Made by a program: the position numbers and the translations under genes
Part shown: positions 53,141-62,919 of the stretch, in pieces
Layout: the number at the start of each line of letters is the position of its first letter
Numbering within the stretch: position 1 is the stretch's first letter
The notes under the pieces: model-generated
The model's input: the letters and a program-made list of their open reading frames with translations, nothing else
What the model was told of the DNA's origin: nothing
The model's database searches: none
From: Halomonas huangheensis
GTDB lineage: Bacteria > Pseudomonadota > Gammaproteobacteria > Pseudomonadales > Halomonadaceae
NCBI RefSeq assembly: GCF_001431725.1
Contig: NZ_CP013106.1
Location: forward strand, 2,294,001 to 2,358,000
Direction: 5' to 3'
DNA: 64,000 nt

Positions 53141-54646
53141 TTACAGACGCTGCTCCAGGCTGCGATTCCTGAACAGCAGCGGCTTGACCATGCCGAACAG
53201 AATGACCACGCCTACGGCGATGGTGAAGCTCATGGTCAGAGGTCTGGCAATGAAGATCTCCCAGGAGCCCTGGCCCAGACGTATCGACTGACGCAGATAG
53301 TTCTCGGCCAGCGGGCTGAGTACCAACGCCAGAATGAAGGGCCCTGCCGGATAATCGGCCTTCTTCATCAGATAGCCGATGACCCCGAAGATCAACACGA
53401 TCCAGATTTCGAACTCGCTGTAGTTGATGGCGTAGGCGCCGACCAGACAGAACGCCACCACAATCGCCGACAGGTGCTTCTGCACCACCCGTAGGGCATT
53501 GACGAACAGCGGAATCAACAGCACGTTCGAACCCAACAGGAAGAAGTTGGCGATTACCAGACTAGCAATCGTGCCCCAGACGATATCCGCCGACTGGATC
53601 ATCAACAGCGGGCCGGGATTGAGCCCGAACATGATCAACGCGCCCAGCATGATTGCCGTGCCACCGGAGCCGGGAATACCCAACGTCAGCAACGGAATCA
53701 GTGAGCCCGGTACCGCCGCATTGTTCGCCGCTTCCGGTGCCGCCAGTCCCGCTATCGCGCCGTTGCCGAATTCATCCGGCTTCTTCGATAGCTTCTTCTC
53801 GGTAATGTAGGTCATGAAGGTAGCGATGGTCGCACCAGCCCCCGGCAGCACGCCGATTGCAGTACCAAGCACGGAACCACGCGCGATGGGCGCAGCCGCC
53901 TCCTTCAGCTCCTTGCGTCCTGGAATGAACTCGCCCATGCGGAAGCGCGGCTTGCCCATGTTCAGCACCACGCGCTCTTCGATGTTGACCAGCACTTCGC
54001 CGACACCGAACAGCCCGATGATCACCGCGACGAAATCGATTCCGTCGATCAACTCCGGCACCACCGCGTAACGCACCTCACCCGAGACGTAATCACTGCC
54101 AATGGTACTGAGCACTACCCCGAACAGCGTGGCTATAAGCGCCTTGAGCGGATCGGCCCCAGCCAGCACAATGATCATGCTCAGGCCAAGGACCATCAGC
54201 AGGAAGTACTCGGGCGGCCCGAGGAAGATCGCGTACTCGGCGATCACCGGTGCAAAGAAGATCAGCATCAACAGACCGAAGCAACCGCCGACGAACGAAG
54301 CGATGGCCGAAAGCCCCAGTGCTAGCCCTCCCCGCCCCTGCTGCATCATCGGATAACCATCCAATGCCGTGACAATGGCCGGGGCATCACCTGGCGTATT
54401 GATCAGGATCGCCGTCAAGCGTCCGCCATACATGGTGCCGAGGTAAACACCGGTAAGCAGCGACAGTCCACCCACAGGGTCCATGCCGAAGGTCAAGGGC
54501 ATCATCAAGGCAATGCCTGCCGACGGCCCCAGTCCCGGCAAGGCGCCGACAACGGTACCGACCAGACCGGCAACAAATATCACCAACAGGTTTTCGGGTG
54601 TTACCACCACGCTGAAGGCATAGAGAAGTTCAGATAGACCGGACAT
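53141..54646 (-). CDS. tctA: Tripartite tricarboxylate transporter large permease, TctA type
   Basis: 501 aa inner-membrane channel with about 12 helices. TctA signatures are visible: LPGLGPSAGIALMMPLTFGM (about 34-53), GGRLTAILINTPGDAPAI and GAGATIATFMTYITEKKLSK, with GTAIMLGALIMFGLNPGP later. GAGGAG lies 6 nt upstream. It is last of the tctC-tctB-tctA set (9 nt after tctB), downstream of the RraA-like and dehydrogenase genes, so it probably imports the substrate those enzymes use. Confidence 0.93.
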   Translation of the reverse strand: MSGLSELLYAFSVVVTPENLLVIFVAGLVGTVVGALPGLGPSAGIALMMPLTFGMDPVGGLSLLTGVYLGTMYGGRLTAILINTPGDAPAIVTALDGYPMMQQGRGGLALGLSAIASFVGGCFGLLMLIFFAPVIAEYAIFLGPPEYFLLMVLGLSMIIVLAGADPLKALIATLFGVVLSTIGSDYVSGEVRYAVVPELIDGIDFVAVIIGLFGVGEVLVNIEERVVLNMGKPRFRMGEFIPGRKELKEAAAPIARGSVLGTAIGVLPGAGATIATFMTYITEKKLSKKPDEFGNGAIAGLAAPEAANNAAVPGSLIPLLTLGIPGSGGTAIMLGALIMFGLNPGPLLMIQSADIVWGTIASLVIANFFLLGSNVLLIPLFVNALRVVQKHLSAIVVAFCLVGAYAINYSEFEIWIVLIFGVIGYLMKKADYPAGPFILALVLSPLAENYLRQSIRLGQGSWEIFIARPLTMSFTIAVGVVILFGMVKPLLFRNRSLEQRL

Positions 54647-54655
54647 GGTTGCTCC

Positions 54656-55126
54656 TCATTGCACCGGCAAACCGAGCCAAAGCGCAAAAATCACGTAGAT
54701 GACAGCATTCGTGCCAACGGCAACCACCAGCGAACGCCCCAGCCCATGGCCGAGGACCAGCCAGGACAGCAGCACCGTGATGATGAATACCGGAATCAAC
54801 ACCGAACCAAGTACCATGGCCGCCGCTCCGGCGACCAGAATCGCCAGTGCCAGCAGCATTCCCCGATAGTTGGGGCGATGATCCTCTAGACTCTGGTCAT
54901 CAACACCAGCCGCATTCGAGCCATGAACGCTGGATGCGGCGGCACTGCGACGGCGTTGCCGCAGTGCCTGAACCACACAGCTCAGCGCCAGCGCCGCACC
55001 TGTGACCACAGGTACGAAGCCGGGGCCAAAGGCGATATCCGCCCTGAAAGCCAGCCCCTGGCCGCCCAGCACGAAGGCGGCGCCGAGCAGTGCAAGTAAT
55101 GCCAGCAGTATCCGTTCGACGCCCAT
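54656..55126 (-). CDS. tctB: Tripartite tricarboxylate transporter small permease, TctB type
   Basis: 156 aa with four predicted transmembrane helices and little conserved sequence beyond GPGFVPVVTGAALAL, as usual for TctB. The ATG at 55126 is preferred to one five codons earlier because GGAGG is better placed and it clears the tctC stop by 4 nt. It supports TctA in the inner membrane. Confidence 0.88.
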   Translation of the reverse strand: MGVERILLALLALLGAAFVLGGQGLAFRADIAFGPGFVPVVTGAALALSCVVQALRQRRRSAAASSVHGSNAAGVDDQSLEDHRPNYRGMLLALAILVAGAAAMVLGSVLIPVFIITVLLSWLVLGHGLGRSLVVAVGTNAVIYVIFALWLGLPVQ

Positions 55127-55130
55127 GTCC

Positions 55131-56156
55131 TCAACCTCCAATCAAGCCAAGACGTGTGAGCATGGTTTCGTACAGCTCATTGGTCTCTTCCAGGTACTCA
55201 CCGAACTCTTTGCCATTGAGATAGCCGGGGACAATGGCGTTGGGATCGAGATAGTTGGCCTTCCATTCCGGAGTCGCCTGCACGCGCTCGACCAGATCAC
55301 CCAGCCATGCCTTGGCTTCGTCACTGATATCGGCAGGAGCCACCAGACCACGGAACACATAAGCGACCACGTCATAGCCCTGTTCGGTGAAGGTCGGCAG
55401 ATCCGGGAACAGCTCGGAACGCTCGTCGGTCGTAATCGCCAGAGCATTCAGGCGACCAGAAGAGACGAAGTCTGCTACGGCGCCCGGGTTGACCATGGCA
55501 AAGTCGACCTGCCTGGAAAGCAGTGCAGTGGTCACCTCACCATCACCCTGGAAGGGGATGTAGTTCAGGTCGACACCCAGCGCATCGCTGACCATCAAGG
55601 TCGCGATATGCTCGATCCCCCCAGCGCCACCACCGGCGACATTGAGCTTACGATCCGCATTGCGGATATCGTCAAGACTGCTGATCGATGAGCCCGCCGC
55701 AACGACCAGAATGGTCGGGTCGATGCCCAGACGCGCGATAGGCGTGAAGTCCTGGTAGTCAAGCCCAACATTGACCGACAGCGGCGTGGTAATGAATGAC
55801 GAGGTCGCCGCCATCAGATAGTGACCATCGCCCTTGTGGGAGTTGAGATAGCCCATCGAGGTTGCACCCGACCCGCCCGGCTTGTTGACTACCGAAATCG
55901 GCGTATCGGTCAGATCCTGGTCACGAATCAGTTTGGCCATGGAACGCAGCATGGTGTCGTGTCCACCACCAGGACCATAACCGGCAACGAATTCGATACC
56001 ACGACCCGGAAAATCATCGGCAGCCGCAGCCGGCAACGCCCAACCGCCGAATGCCATGACCATGGCCATTCCCGCCCCCAGTATCCTGCGACGTGACAAG
56101 CTTCTGGCAGTGCCTTGAGTGGTGTTGTTTGATGTCTCTTCCGGCATGATCTTCAT
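55131..56156 (-). CDS. tctC: Tripartite tricarboxylate transporter binding protein, TctC type
   Basis: 341 aa periplasmic solute-binding protein (Bug family). The signal peptide carries a twin-arginine-like SLSRRRILGAG (about 18-28) before its hydrophobic core and ends PAAAADDFP, so export may be by Tat rather than Sec. The mature part shows IEFVAGYGPGGGHDTMLRSM, VVNKPGGSGATSMGYLNSHK and LGIDPTILVVAA, typical of Bug proteins that bind small carboxylates. It precedes tctB by 4 nt and follows the RraA-like gene after a 121-nt gap with a 13-bp repeat. Confidence 0.92.
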   Translation of the reverse strand: MKIMPEETSNNTTQGTARSLSRRRILGAGMAMVMAFGGWALPAAAADDFPGRGIEFVAGYGPGGGHDTMLRSMAKLIRDQDLTDTPISVVNKPGGSGATSMGYLNSHKGDGHYLMAATSSFITTPLSVNVGLDYQDFTPIARLGIDPTILVVAAGSSISSLDDIRNADRKLNVAGGGAGGIEHIATLMVSDALGVDLNYIPFQGDGEVTTALLSRQVDFAMVNPGAVADFVSSGRLNALAITTDERSELFPDLPTFTEQGYDVVAYVFRGLVAPADISDEAKAWLGDLVERVQATPEWKANYLDPNAIVPGYLNGKEFGEYLEETNELYETMLTRLGLIGG

Positions 56157-56187
56157 CCTGTCTCTCCCAACCGCATGTTGTGTTCGT

Positions 56188-56226
56188 TGTTCGTACTAGT
56201 TGTTCGTACTGGTTCTTCGTACTAGT
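56188..56226. repeat. 13-bp tandem repeat, three copies
   Basis: TGTTCGTACTAGT, TGTTCGTACTGGT and TCTTCGTACTAGT follow each other exactly at 56188, 56201 and 56214, 32-70 nt upstream of tctC. Confidence 0.88.
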
Positions 56227-56277
56227 AGTTGGATACTTGTTGCCATTCATTGAGTGCATCTGTTCAGCGGATGACCA

Positions 56278-56958
56278 CTACTGCTCGTCAATGCTGCAAC
56301 CGCCGGCCTTGAGGGCGGCATCAATCCAGGCTCCGTCATAGTTGCCACTCAAGGTCTGTTCGAGTTGCTGCATTTCCGCAGCATGCTTGGCCTCGGCACG
56401 GTCCAGGACCTCGCGAGCTGTCGCTGCCGGAATCGAGATCACTCCATCGTCATCGCCAACGATCAGATCACCGGGTTCAACGACCATCCCGCCCAGCGAT
56501 ATGGCATAACCGATTTCTCCCGGACCATCCTTGTAGGGGCCACGATGGTTGACTCCCGCGGCAAATACCGGAACATCCTGCTCGGCGATTGCCGCGGTAT
56601 CACGAATCGCGCCATTGATGACGACTCCAGCAACCTGTGCCTGCACAGCGCGCGCCAGCATCAGTTCGCCCATGATGGCGTTATCCAGTGCCCCACCGGC
56701 ATCAACCACAATCACGTCACCGGGCTGGGCCATCAGCAGCGCCTTGTGCAGCATCAGGTTGTCCCCCGGACGACAGCGCACCGTGAAGGCCGGGCCGGAT
56801 AGCGCACCGCCGCGATGGAACGGGCGAAGACCAGCCGGTGCTCCATTCATGCGAGCCATGACATCGGAAATATTGGATACCGCAATACCGCGTGCCCGAG
56901 CGACGTCGTCACTATCGGCACGCTTCCAGTGCTGGCGAATACGAAACCCTTCACTCAT
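56278..56958 (-). CDS. RraA-like / oxaloacetate decarboxylase-type aldolase
   Basis: 226 aa protein of the RraA-like family, which includes 4-carboxy-4-hydroxy-2-oxoadipate and 4-hydroxy-4-methyl-2-oxoglutarate aldolases. The family core is visible: MLHKALLMAQPGDVIVVDAG, GELMLARAVQAQVAGVVING and AIRDTAAI, where Arg and Asp bind substrate and metal. The ATG at 56958 has GGAGG 9 nt upstream and follows the dehydrogenase stop by 4 nt; an earlier start inside that gene is not used. With the adjoining dehydrogenase and TTT importer it probably cleaves or decarboxylates a hydroxy-oxo acid. The exact substrate is unknown. Confidence 0.82.
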   Translation of the reverse strand: MSEGFRIRQHWKRADSDDVARARGIAVSNISDVMARMNGAPAGLRPFHRGGALSGPAFTVRCRPGDNLMLHKALLMAQPGDVIVVDAGGALDNAIMGELMLARAVQAQVAGVVINGAIRDTAAIAEQDVPVFAAGVNHRGPYKDGPGEIGYAISLGGMVVEPGDLIVGDDDGVISIPAATAREVLDRAEAKHAAEMQQLEQTLSGNYDGAWIDAALKAGGCSIDEQ

Positions 56959-56962
56959 CAGT

Positions 56963-57958
56963 CTATTCCTCCAATCCGCCCAGTGCGGCCTGTGTGGCCC
57001 GGAAGCGTGCATCGATCTCGCATCCGGCAAAGTGGTCAATGATGTGTTGCGCCGCCGTCATGGCCATGGCTCGCTCGGCACCCGGTGTCAGGCCCGCTGC
57101 ATGGGGAGTGGCGATCAGGTTGGGGGCCTGCCACAACGGCAGATCAGCGGCCGGTGGCTCGACTTCAAAGCTGTCCAGAGCGGCACCGGCGATGATGCCT
57201 TCATGCAGTGCTTCAGCCAGTGCCTGCTCGTCAACCACGCCGCCACGCGCCGTGTTGACCAGCACCGACTCACGCTTCATCAGGCGCAGACGCTCGGCGT
57301 TGATCAGGTGGCGGGTCTGTGGTGTCAGCGGACAATGCAGCGACACCATGTCGGAAGTCGCCAGCAGGGTCTCCAGCTCCATGACTCGCTCGATCCCCGG
57401 CAGGGATTCACTGAACGCCGGGTCCAGTACCTGCACCTTCATGCCCAGCGCCAGCGCCATGTTTGCCACTTCGCGTCCGATGGCGCCAAAGCCCACCAGG
57501 CCGATGACTGCTCCCTGGATATCACGGCCAATGAATTCGCCCTTGAGCCAGTTGCCGCTGCGCGTTGCGGTATCCAGTCGCGGAAGTGACTTCCACAGCG
57601 CCAGCGACAGCGTGATCGCCTGTTCGGCCACTGCTCGCGCATTGGCACCGAGGCTACGGTATACCGGAATATTCAGTGATTCCGCGGCGCCAAGGTTGAT
57701 ATTGTTCACCCCACTACCGTGCTTGACGACGATCTTCAGCGCGTCACTTGCCAAGATCACCTCACGGGTCATCTGCCCCTGGGACACCATCAGCGCCTGA
57801 GCTCCCGTCTCACGCAAGCGCTCAGCCACCTCCGCCGGCGAGGCATAGGGCGGCGAGAAAATACATTCGAAGCCATGTTCCGCAAGCATCTCCACCGCCT
57901 TCTCGTCGATGCGTGCCCGAGTGATCAACACCTTGTGCGACCCGTCTGTATGCGTCAC
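56963..57958 (-). CDS. D-2-hydroxyacid dehydrogenase of the carboxylate cluster
   Basis: 331 aa NAD-dependent dehydrogenase of the phosphoglycerate-dehydrogenase branch. The Rossmann motif is GLVGFGAIGREVA (about 155), catalytic Arg is in VNTARGGVVDEQ, Glu is in DSFEVEPPA and His in TPHAAGLT. KHGSGVNNINLGAAESLNIP is the substrate-pocket side. GTG start with AGGA 8 nt upstream. It is first in the minus-strand cluster, divergent from a GntR regulator. (S)-sulfolactate dehydrogenases belong to the same branch and occur with TTT transporters in halophiles, but no sulfolyase gene is here. Confidence 0.85.
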   Translation of the reverse strand: MTHTDGSHKVLITRARIDEKAVEMLAEHGFECIFSPPYASPAEVAERLRETGAQALMVSQGQMTREVILASDALKIVVKHGSGVNNINLGAAESLNIPVYRSLGANARAVAEQAITLSLALWKSLPRLDTATRSGNWLKGEFIGRDIQGAVIGLVGFGAIGREVANMALALGMKVQVLDPAFSESLPGIERVMELETLLATSDMVSLHCPLTPQTRHLINAERLRLMKRESVLVNTARGGVVDEQALAEALHEGIIAGAALDSFEVEPPAADLPLWQAPNLIATPHAAGLTPGAERAMAMTAAQHIIDHFAGCEIDARFRATQAALGGLEE

Positions 57959-57984
57959 TTGCGCTATCCTACCCTGCCGATTAT

Positions 57985-58055
57985 TGGATACATTAAAGCT
58001 GTTTATTTACATTTCGGTATACATATATCGTTAATTTTTTGTCTTTGGTATTCAA
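57985..58055. promoter_or_regulatory. AT-rich divergent promoter region with GTATAC-type sites
   Basis: The 165-nt gap between the dehydrogenase and GntR genes holds an AT-rich stretch with GGATACAT (near 57987), CGGTATACAT (centred on GTATAC at 58017-58022) and GGTATTCA (near 58048). GTATAC-centred sites are common for FCD-type GntR regulators, so autoregulation and control of the cluster are plausible. Confidence 0.4.
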
Positions 58056-58123
58056 CAAAAGGTGAAGAGCATGAGGTACCCTGTATCCAGATCAGCATCG
58101 ATAGGCACTTTTCAGGAGGCTTG

Positions 58124-58783
58124 ATGGACATTGATGAGCAGCAGAACACAGAGCTTCCTCTTGGCGAGCAGGCCTATATTCGCCTGCGCGACCTGCTCCG
58201 ACACGGCAATCTCAAGTCAGGCCAGCGTCTGAGTGAAAGTGAAATCTGTGATCGCTTTGCGATGAGCCGAACACCGGTGCGCGAGGCTATTCGTCGCTTG
58301 CAGTCGGAGGGCTTACTGGGGTCGACACCCGGCGGAAGGATTGTGGTGGCAGAGATTGATCTTGAACGGGTCGAAGAAATCTATGACATGCGTGAGGCAG
58401 TCGAAGGACTGGCCGCACGACTCGCAGCACGCAATGCCCGCACTCCGGATTTGATGCGGCTCGAGAAGATTCTGCAGGAGCAACGTGCTGAACCGGATAC
58501 CGAAGTCAGGTTTCTCAACATCAATGACCGCTTCCACGGCGCCATCTATACGTTGTCACGCAACCGCTACGTGATCCACGATGCCGAGGTATTGCTGAAC
58601 TCGGCCAGCATGATTCGTGGCTCAACCCATGGACGGTACGACTATGAGAGCTGGTCGCTCCAGGACCACGAAGCGATCTTCAATGCCATCTGCAATGGCG
58701 ATACCGCAGGAGCTGAAACAGCCATGCGCCAACATATCCGACGTGGACGCTGGCAGCGTACGCGGTTGCTGTTGGCAGAATAG
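58124..58783 (+). CDS. GntR-family regulator (FCD type) of the carboxylate cluster
   Basis: 219 aa. The winged helix runs from GEQAYIRLRDLLRHGNLKSG through SRTPVREAIRRLQSEGLL (about 12-68), then an FCD domain begins EEIYDMREAVEGLAARLAA. The metal/effector residues appear in NDRFHGAIY and the C-terminal HEAIFNAICNGD...MRQHI pattern. AGGAGG lies 4 nt before the ATG at 58124. It is divergent from the dehydrogenase-RraA-tctCBA operon and is its likely regulator. Confidence 0.9.
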   Translation: MDIDEQQNTELPLGEQAYIRLRDLLRHGNLKSGQRLSESEICDRFAMSRTPVREAIRRLQSEGLLGSTPGGRIVVAEIDLERVEEIYDMREAVEGLAARLAARNARTPDLMRLEKILQEQRAEPDTEVRFLNINDRFHGAIYTLSRNRYVIHDAEVLLNSASMIRGSTHGRYDYESWSLQDHEAIFNAICNGDTAGAETAMRQHIRRGRWQRTRLLLAE

Positions 58784-58850
58784 GAGCAGAGGCCGGTACT
58801 GCTTGGGTCAGCCTGTACCAAGGGGAAAGCGAAGCACAGGATTACAACGT

Positions 58851-58882
58851 AAGCCGGGCGGCTCCGAAGAGCCGCCCGGCTT
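58851..58882. terminator. Bidirectional terminator between GntR and uvrB
   Basis: AAGCCGGGCGGCTC, CGAA, GAGCCGCCCGGCTT: perfect 14-bp arms between convergent genes. Confidence 0.9.
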
Positions 58883-58906
58883 GGTGCTGCCTCATCTCGG
58901 GTCAGG

Positions 58907-60934
<2,028 letters not shown>

Positions 60935-61044
60935 CTCAGCTCCTGATATCAGGCATAGCGCCCATTCACGATAATCACTCGGGGTAGCAACAGGGCAACC
61001 GCTGTCGCCAGGCCCCCGGCCGAGGTTCCGAACTCAAGAAGAAC

Positions 61045-61458
61045 TCAAGTCTCCGGATCGAGAGTGCGCGTAGTGATTTCCACTGTCGATGTTGTCATCA
61101 ATCGATGAATCGGGCATTTATGGCTGATCTCTTCAAGACGCGCCAACTGCTCGGCGACCTCGATGCCGTGAAAGGTCATCGCCACGTCCAGACGATAGAC
61201 ACCGCGCCTTTCATCACGTTCATCCCGAGTCACCACTACACTGACATCGGTCAGTGGCCACTCCTTGCGCCTGGCATACATCTGCGCAGTGATGGCCTTG
61301 CATGCACCCAGCGAGAGATCGAAATAGTCATGAGGGTCCGGCGCCAGCCCTTCGCCACCAAAGGCCTGAGGAACATCGACCAGCAGATCATCGAAACTCT
61401 CGATACTGACCCGCTGACGCAGGATTCCATCACGTTCACTGCGAAGATGAATCGTCAT
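61045..61458 (-). CDS. OsmC-family redox protein
   Basis: 137 aa OsmC/Ohr-like protein. The two redox cysteines are Cys53 (LSLGACKAITAQMYAR) and Cys115 (EISHKCPIHRLM), the pattern of thiol-dependent peroxidases that reduce organic hydroperoxides. Its ATG shares a base with the stop of the small ferredoxin-fold gene upstream (TAATG), so translation is coupled. It is closer to YhfA-type OsmC proteins than to Ohr. The substrate is not determinable. Confidence 0.88.
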   Translation of the reverse strand: MTIHLRSERDGILRQRVSIESFDDLLVDVPQAFGGEGLAPDPHDYFDLSLGACKAITAQMYARRKEWPLTDVSVVVTRDERDERRGVYRLDVAMTFHGIEVAEQLARLEEISHKCPIHRLMTTSTVEITTRTLDPET

Positions 61459-61655
61459 TATTGAACCTCGACTCCCGGCACCTGGGCCTTGACCGCCGCG
61501 ATAAGCTGCTCACGCGTGGCACGCCCTTCCACGTCGGCACCATGACGACCAACTTCGGCACTATCGACACCATCGAGCATCATCAAGACAGTGGTGATCC
61601 TGTTGACCTGGTCTGCGTTTTCCACGCCCTTGAACGTCAATGACTGGTAGGCCAT
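61458..61655 (-). CDS. Small HMA/ferredoxin-fold protein without CxxC
   Basis: 65 aa. MAYQSLTFKGVENADQVNRI and the rest fit the beta-alpha-beta-beta-alpha-beta pattern of MerP-like heavy-metal-associated domains (GVDSAEVGRHGADVEGRATR). The metal-binding CxxC after the first strand is replaced by ENADQ, and the protein has no Cys, so it should not bind copper or mercury in the usual way. GGAG lies 8 nt before the ATG at 61655. It is translationally coupled to the OsmC gene. Confidence 0.75.
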   Translation of the reverse strand: MAYQSLTFKGVENADQVNRITTVLMMLDGVDSAEVGRHGADVEGRATREQLIAAVKAQVPGVEVQ

Positions 61656-61854
61656 GTACAACTCTCCTTCAATCTGCAATTGCCTGCCTCCACCGGCAGA
61701 CAGCAATCGCACAAGCTTAGCATGACGCCACTTTTCAGGGCACAGATCGACACGCTTGCAAATGCCTCACATCGACCGCACATTCATTAAAGAGAACGAA
61801 CGCGACCGTCGAGGCAGCCGCGCCCTGAAGCCTTGCGACAACGACAGGAATTTC

Positions 61855-62919
61855 ATGACTACCTGGATCACCACTCATGGGGGACGACTCAGTTCCCCTG
61901 CATGTGTCGAATTCGATACGCCGGACCCAGCTCGTACCGCGCTGGAGCGCACAGTTGTTACGCCATTGGTACATCTTGGTGCATTGGATATCCAGGGCCC
62001 AGACACCCAGCGCTTTCTACAAGGTCAGACCAGCGCCCAACTGGATCTGGTCAACGGTCAGTTCGCACCACTGACCGCCTTCTGCTCCGCCAAAGGCAGA
62101 GTGATTGCCAATGCTCAGGTCCTGCAGGTCAACGCCGAGCATTACCGTCTGATCCTCGACCGCAGCCTGGTAGAGCCACTGGCGCAACACCTCGGGCGCT
62201 TCGCCGCGTTCTACAAGACCGAGCTGGTGCCTCACCCGGAGGTTGCCTTGATCGGCATTATCGGCAGCGAATCTGCGGCGCTCACCGAGGTCGATTGCGA
62301 TCTGAACGCGCCGGAGGTCTGGCACCAGGCCAGCAACGATGATGCCATTGCCCTCGGCTACCCCGGTCCCCAGTCACGCTATCTGGTGATGGTCTCGGAA
62401 TCCCACGCAGACGCGCTGTTCGAGCGCCTACTCAAGCAATGTGTCGCGGTTGGCAACACCATCTGGAAGCTCGCGGATATCCAGTCGGGGCTACATTTCA
62501 TCACGGCAGATCAGCAGGACACCTGGTTGCCGCAGATGCTCAACTGGGAAGCGCTGGCGGGAATCAGCTTCAAGAAGGGTTGCTATACCGGGCAGGAAGT
62601 AGTGGCACGCGCGCACTTCCGCGGCCAGGTGAAGAAACGCCTGTTCCGCGGCCAACTGGAAGGCAGTGAGCCGCTGCCGGTGGGTAGCGCGGTGATCAAT
62701 GCCGACGACAAACGCATGGGCGAGATCATCGCCTGCCAGTTGGATGCCTACGGCCAGACCGAGACGCTTGCCGTGCTCTCGACCAGTGCCGAGGACATGG
62801 AGTTGTCCAGCGAAGGGCGTCAGTTTCAGACTCTCAAGTTGCCCTACACCATCGAGCGTCTTGATCCCGAGAATCTGGCATCGACAAACGCCGGGAGCGA
62901 CTCAGCTCAAACCGAATAG
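61855..62919 (+). CDS. ygfZ: tRNA-modifying/iron-sulfur repair protein YgfZ
   Basis: 354 aa folate-binding protein of the GcvT-like YgfZ family, which helps assemble or repair iron-sulfur enzymes such as MiaB. The signature KKGCYTGQEVVARAHFRGQV (about 241-260, with the essential Cys) and QGPDTQRFLQGQTSAQLDLV near 45-64 are present. AGGA lies 6 nt before the ATG at 61855; 33 upstream codons are discarded. Its 3' end overlaps the convergent TatD-family gene by 18 nt. Confidence 0.93.
   Translation: MTTWITTHGGRLSSPACVEFDTPDPARTALERTVVTPLVHLGALDIQGPDTQRFLQGQTSAQLDLVNGQFAPLTAFCSAKGRVIANAQVLQVNAEHYRLILDRSLVEPLAQHLGRFAAFYKTELVPHPEVALIGIIGSESAALTEVDCDLNAPEVWHQASNDDAIALGYPGPQSRYLVMVSESHADALFERLLKQCVAVGNTIWKLADIQSGLHFITADQQDTWLPQMLNWEALAGISFKKGCYTGQEVVARAHFRGQVKKRLFRGQLEGSEPLPVGSAVINADDKRMGEIIACQLDAYGQTETLAVLSTSAEDMELSSEGRQFQTLKLPYTIERLDPENLASTNAGSDSAQTE

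Noticed and set aside
7744..56226. Short repeats considered as a CRISPR array
   Set aside because: Copies are directly adjacent with no spacers, differ between loci, and no cas gene is present.
56549..57800. Two overlapping long plus-strand frames
   Set aside because: Both are antisense to the RraA-like and dehydrogenase genes and lack ribosome-binding sites or domains.
56963..57958. Calling the dehydrogenase serA or (S)-sulfolactate dehydrogenase
   Set aside because: It lacks the C-terminal ACT domain of many SerA proteins, and no sulfolyase or sulfite exporter gene lies nearby; only the family was assigned.
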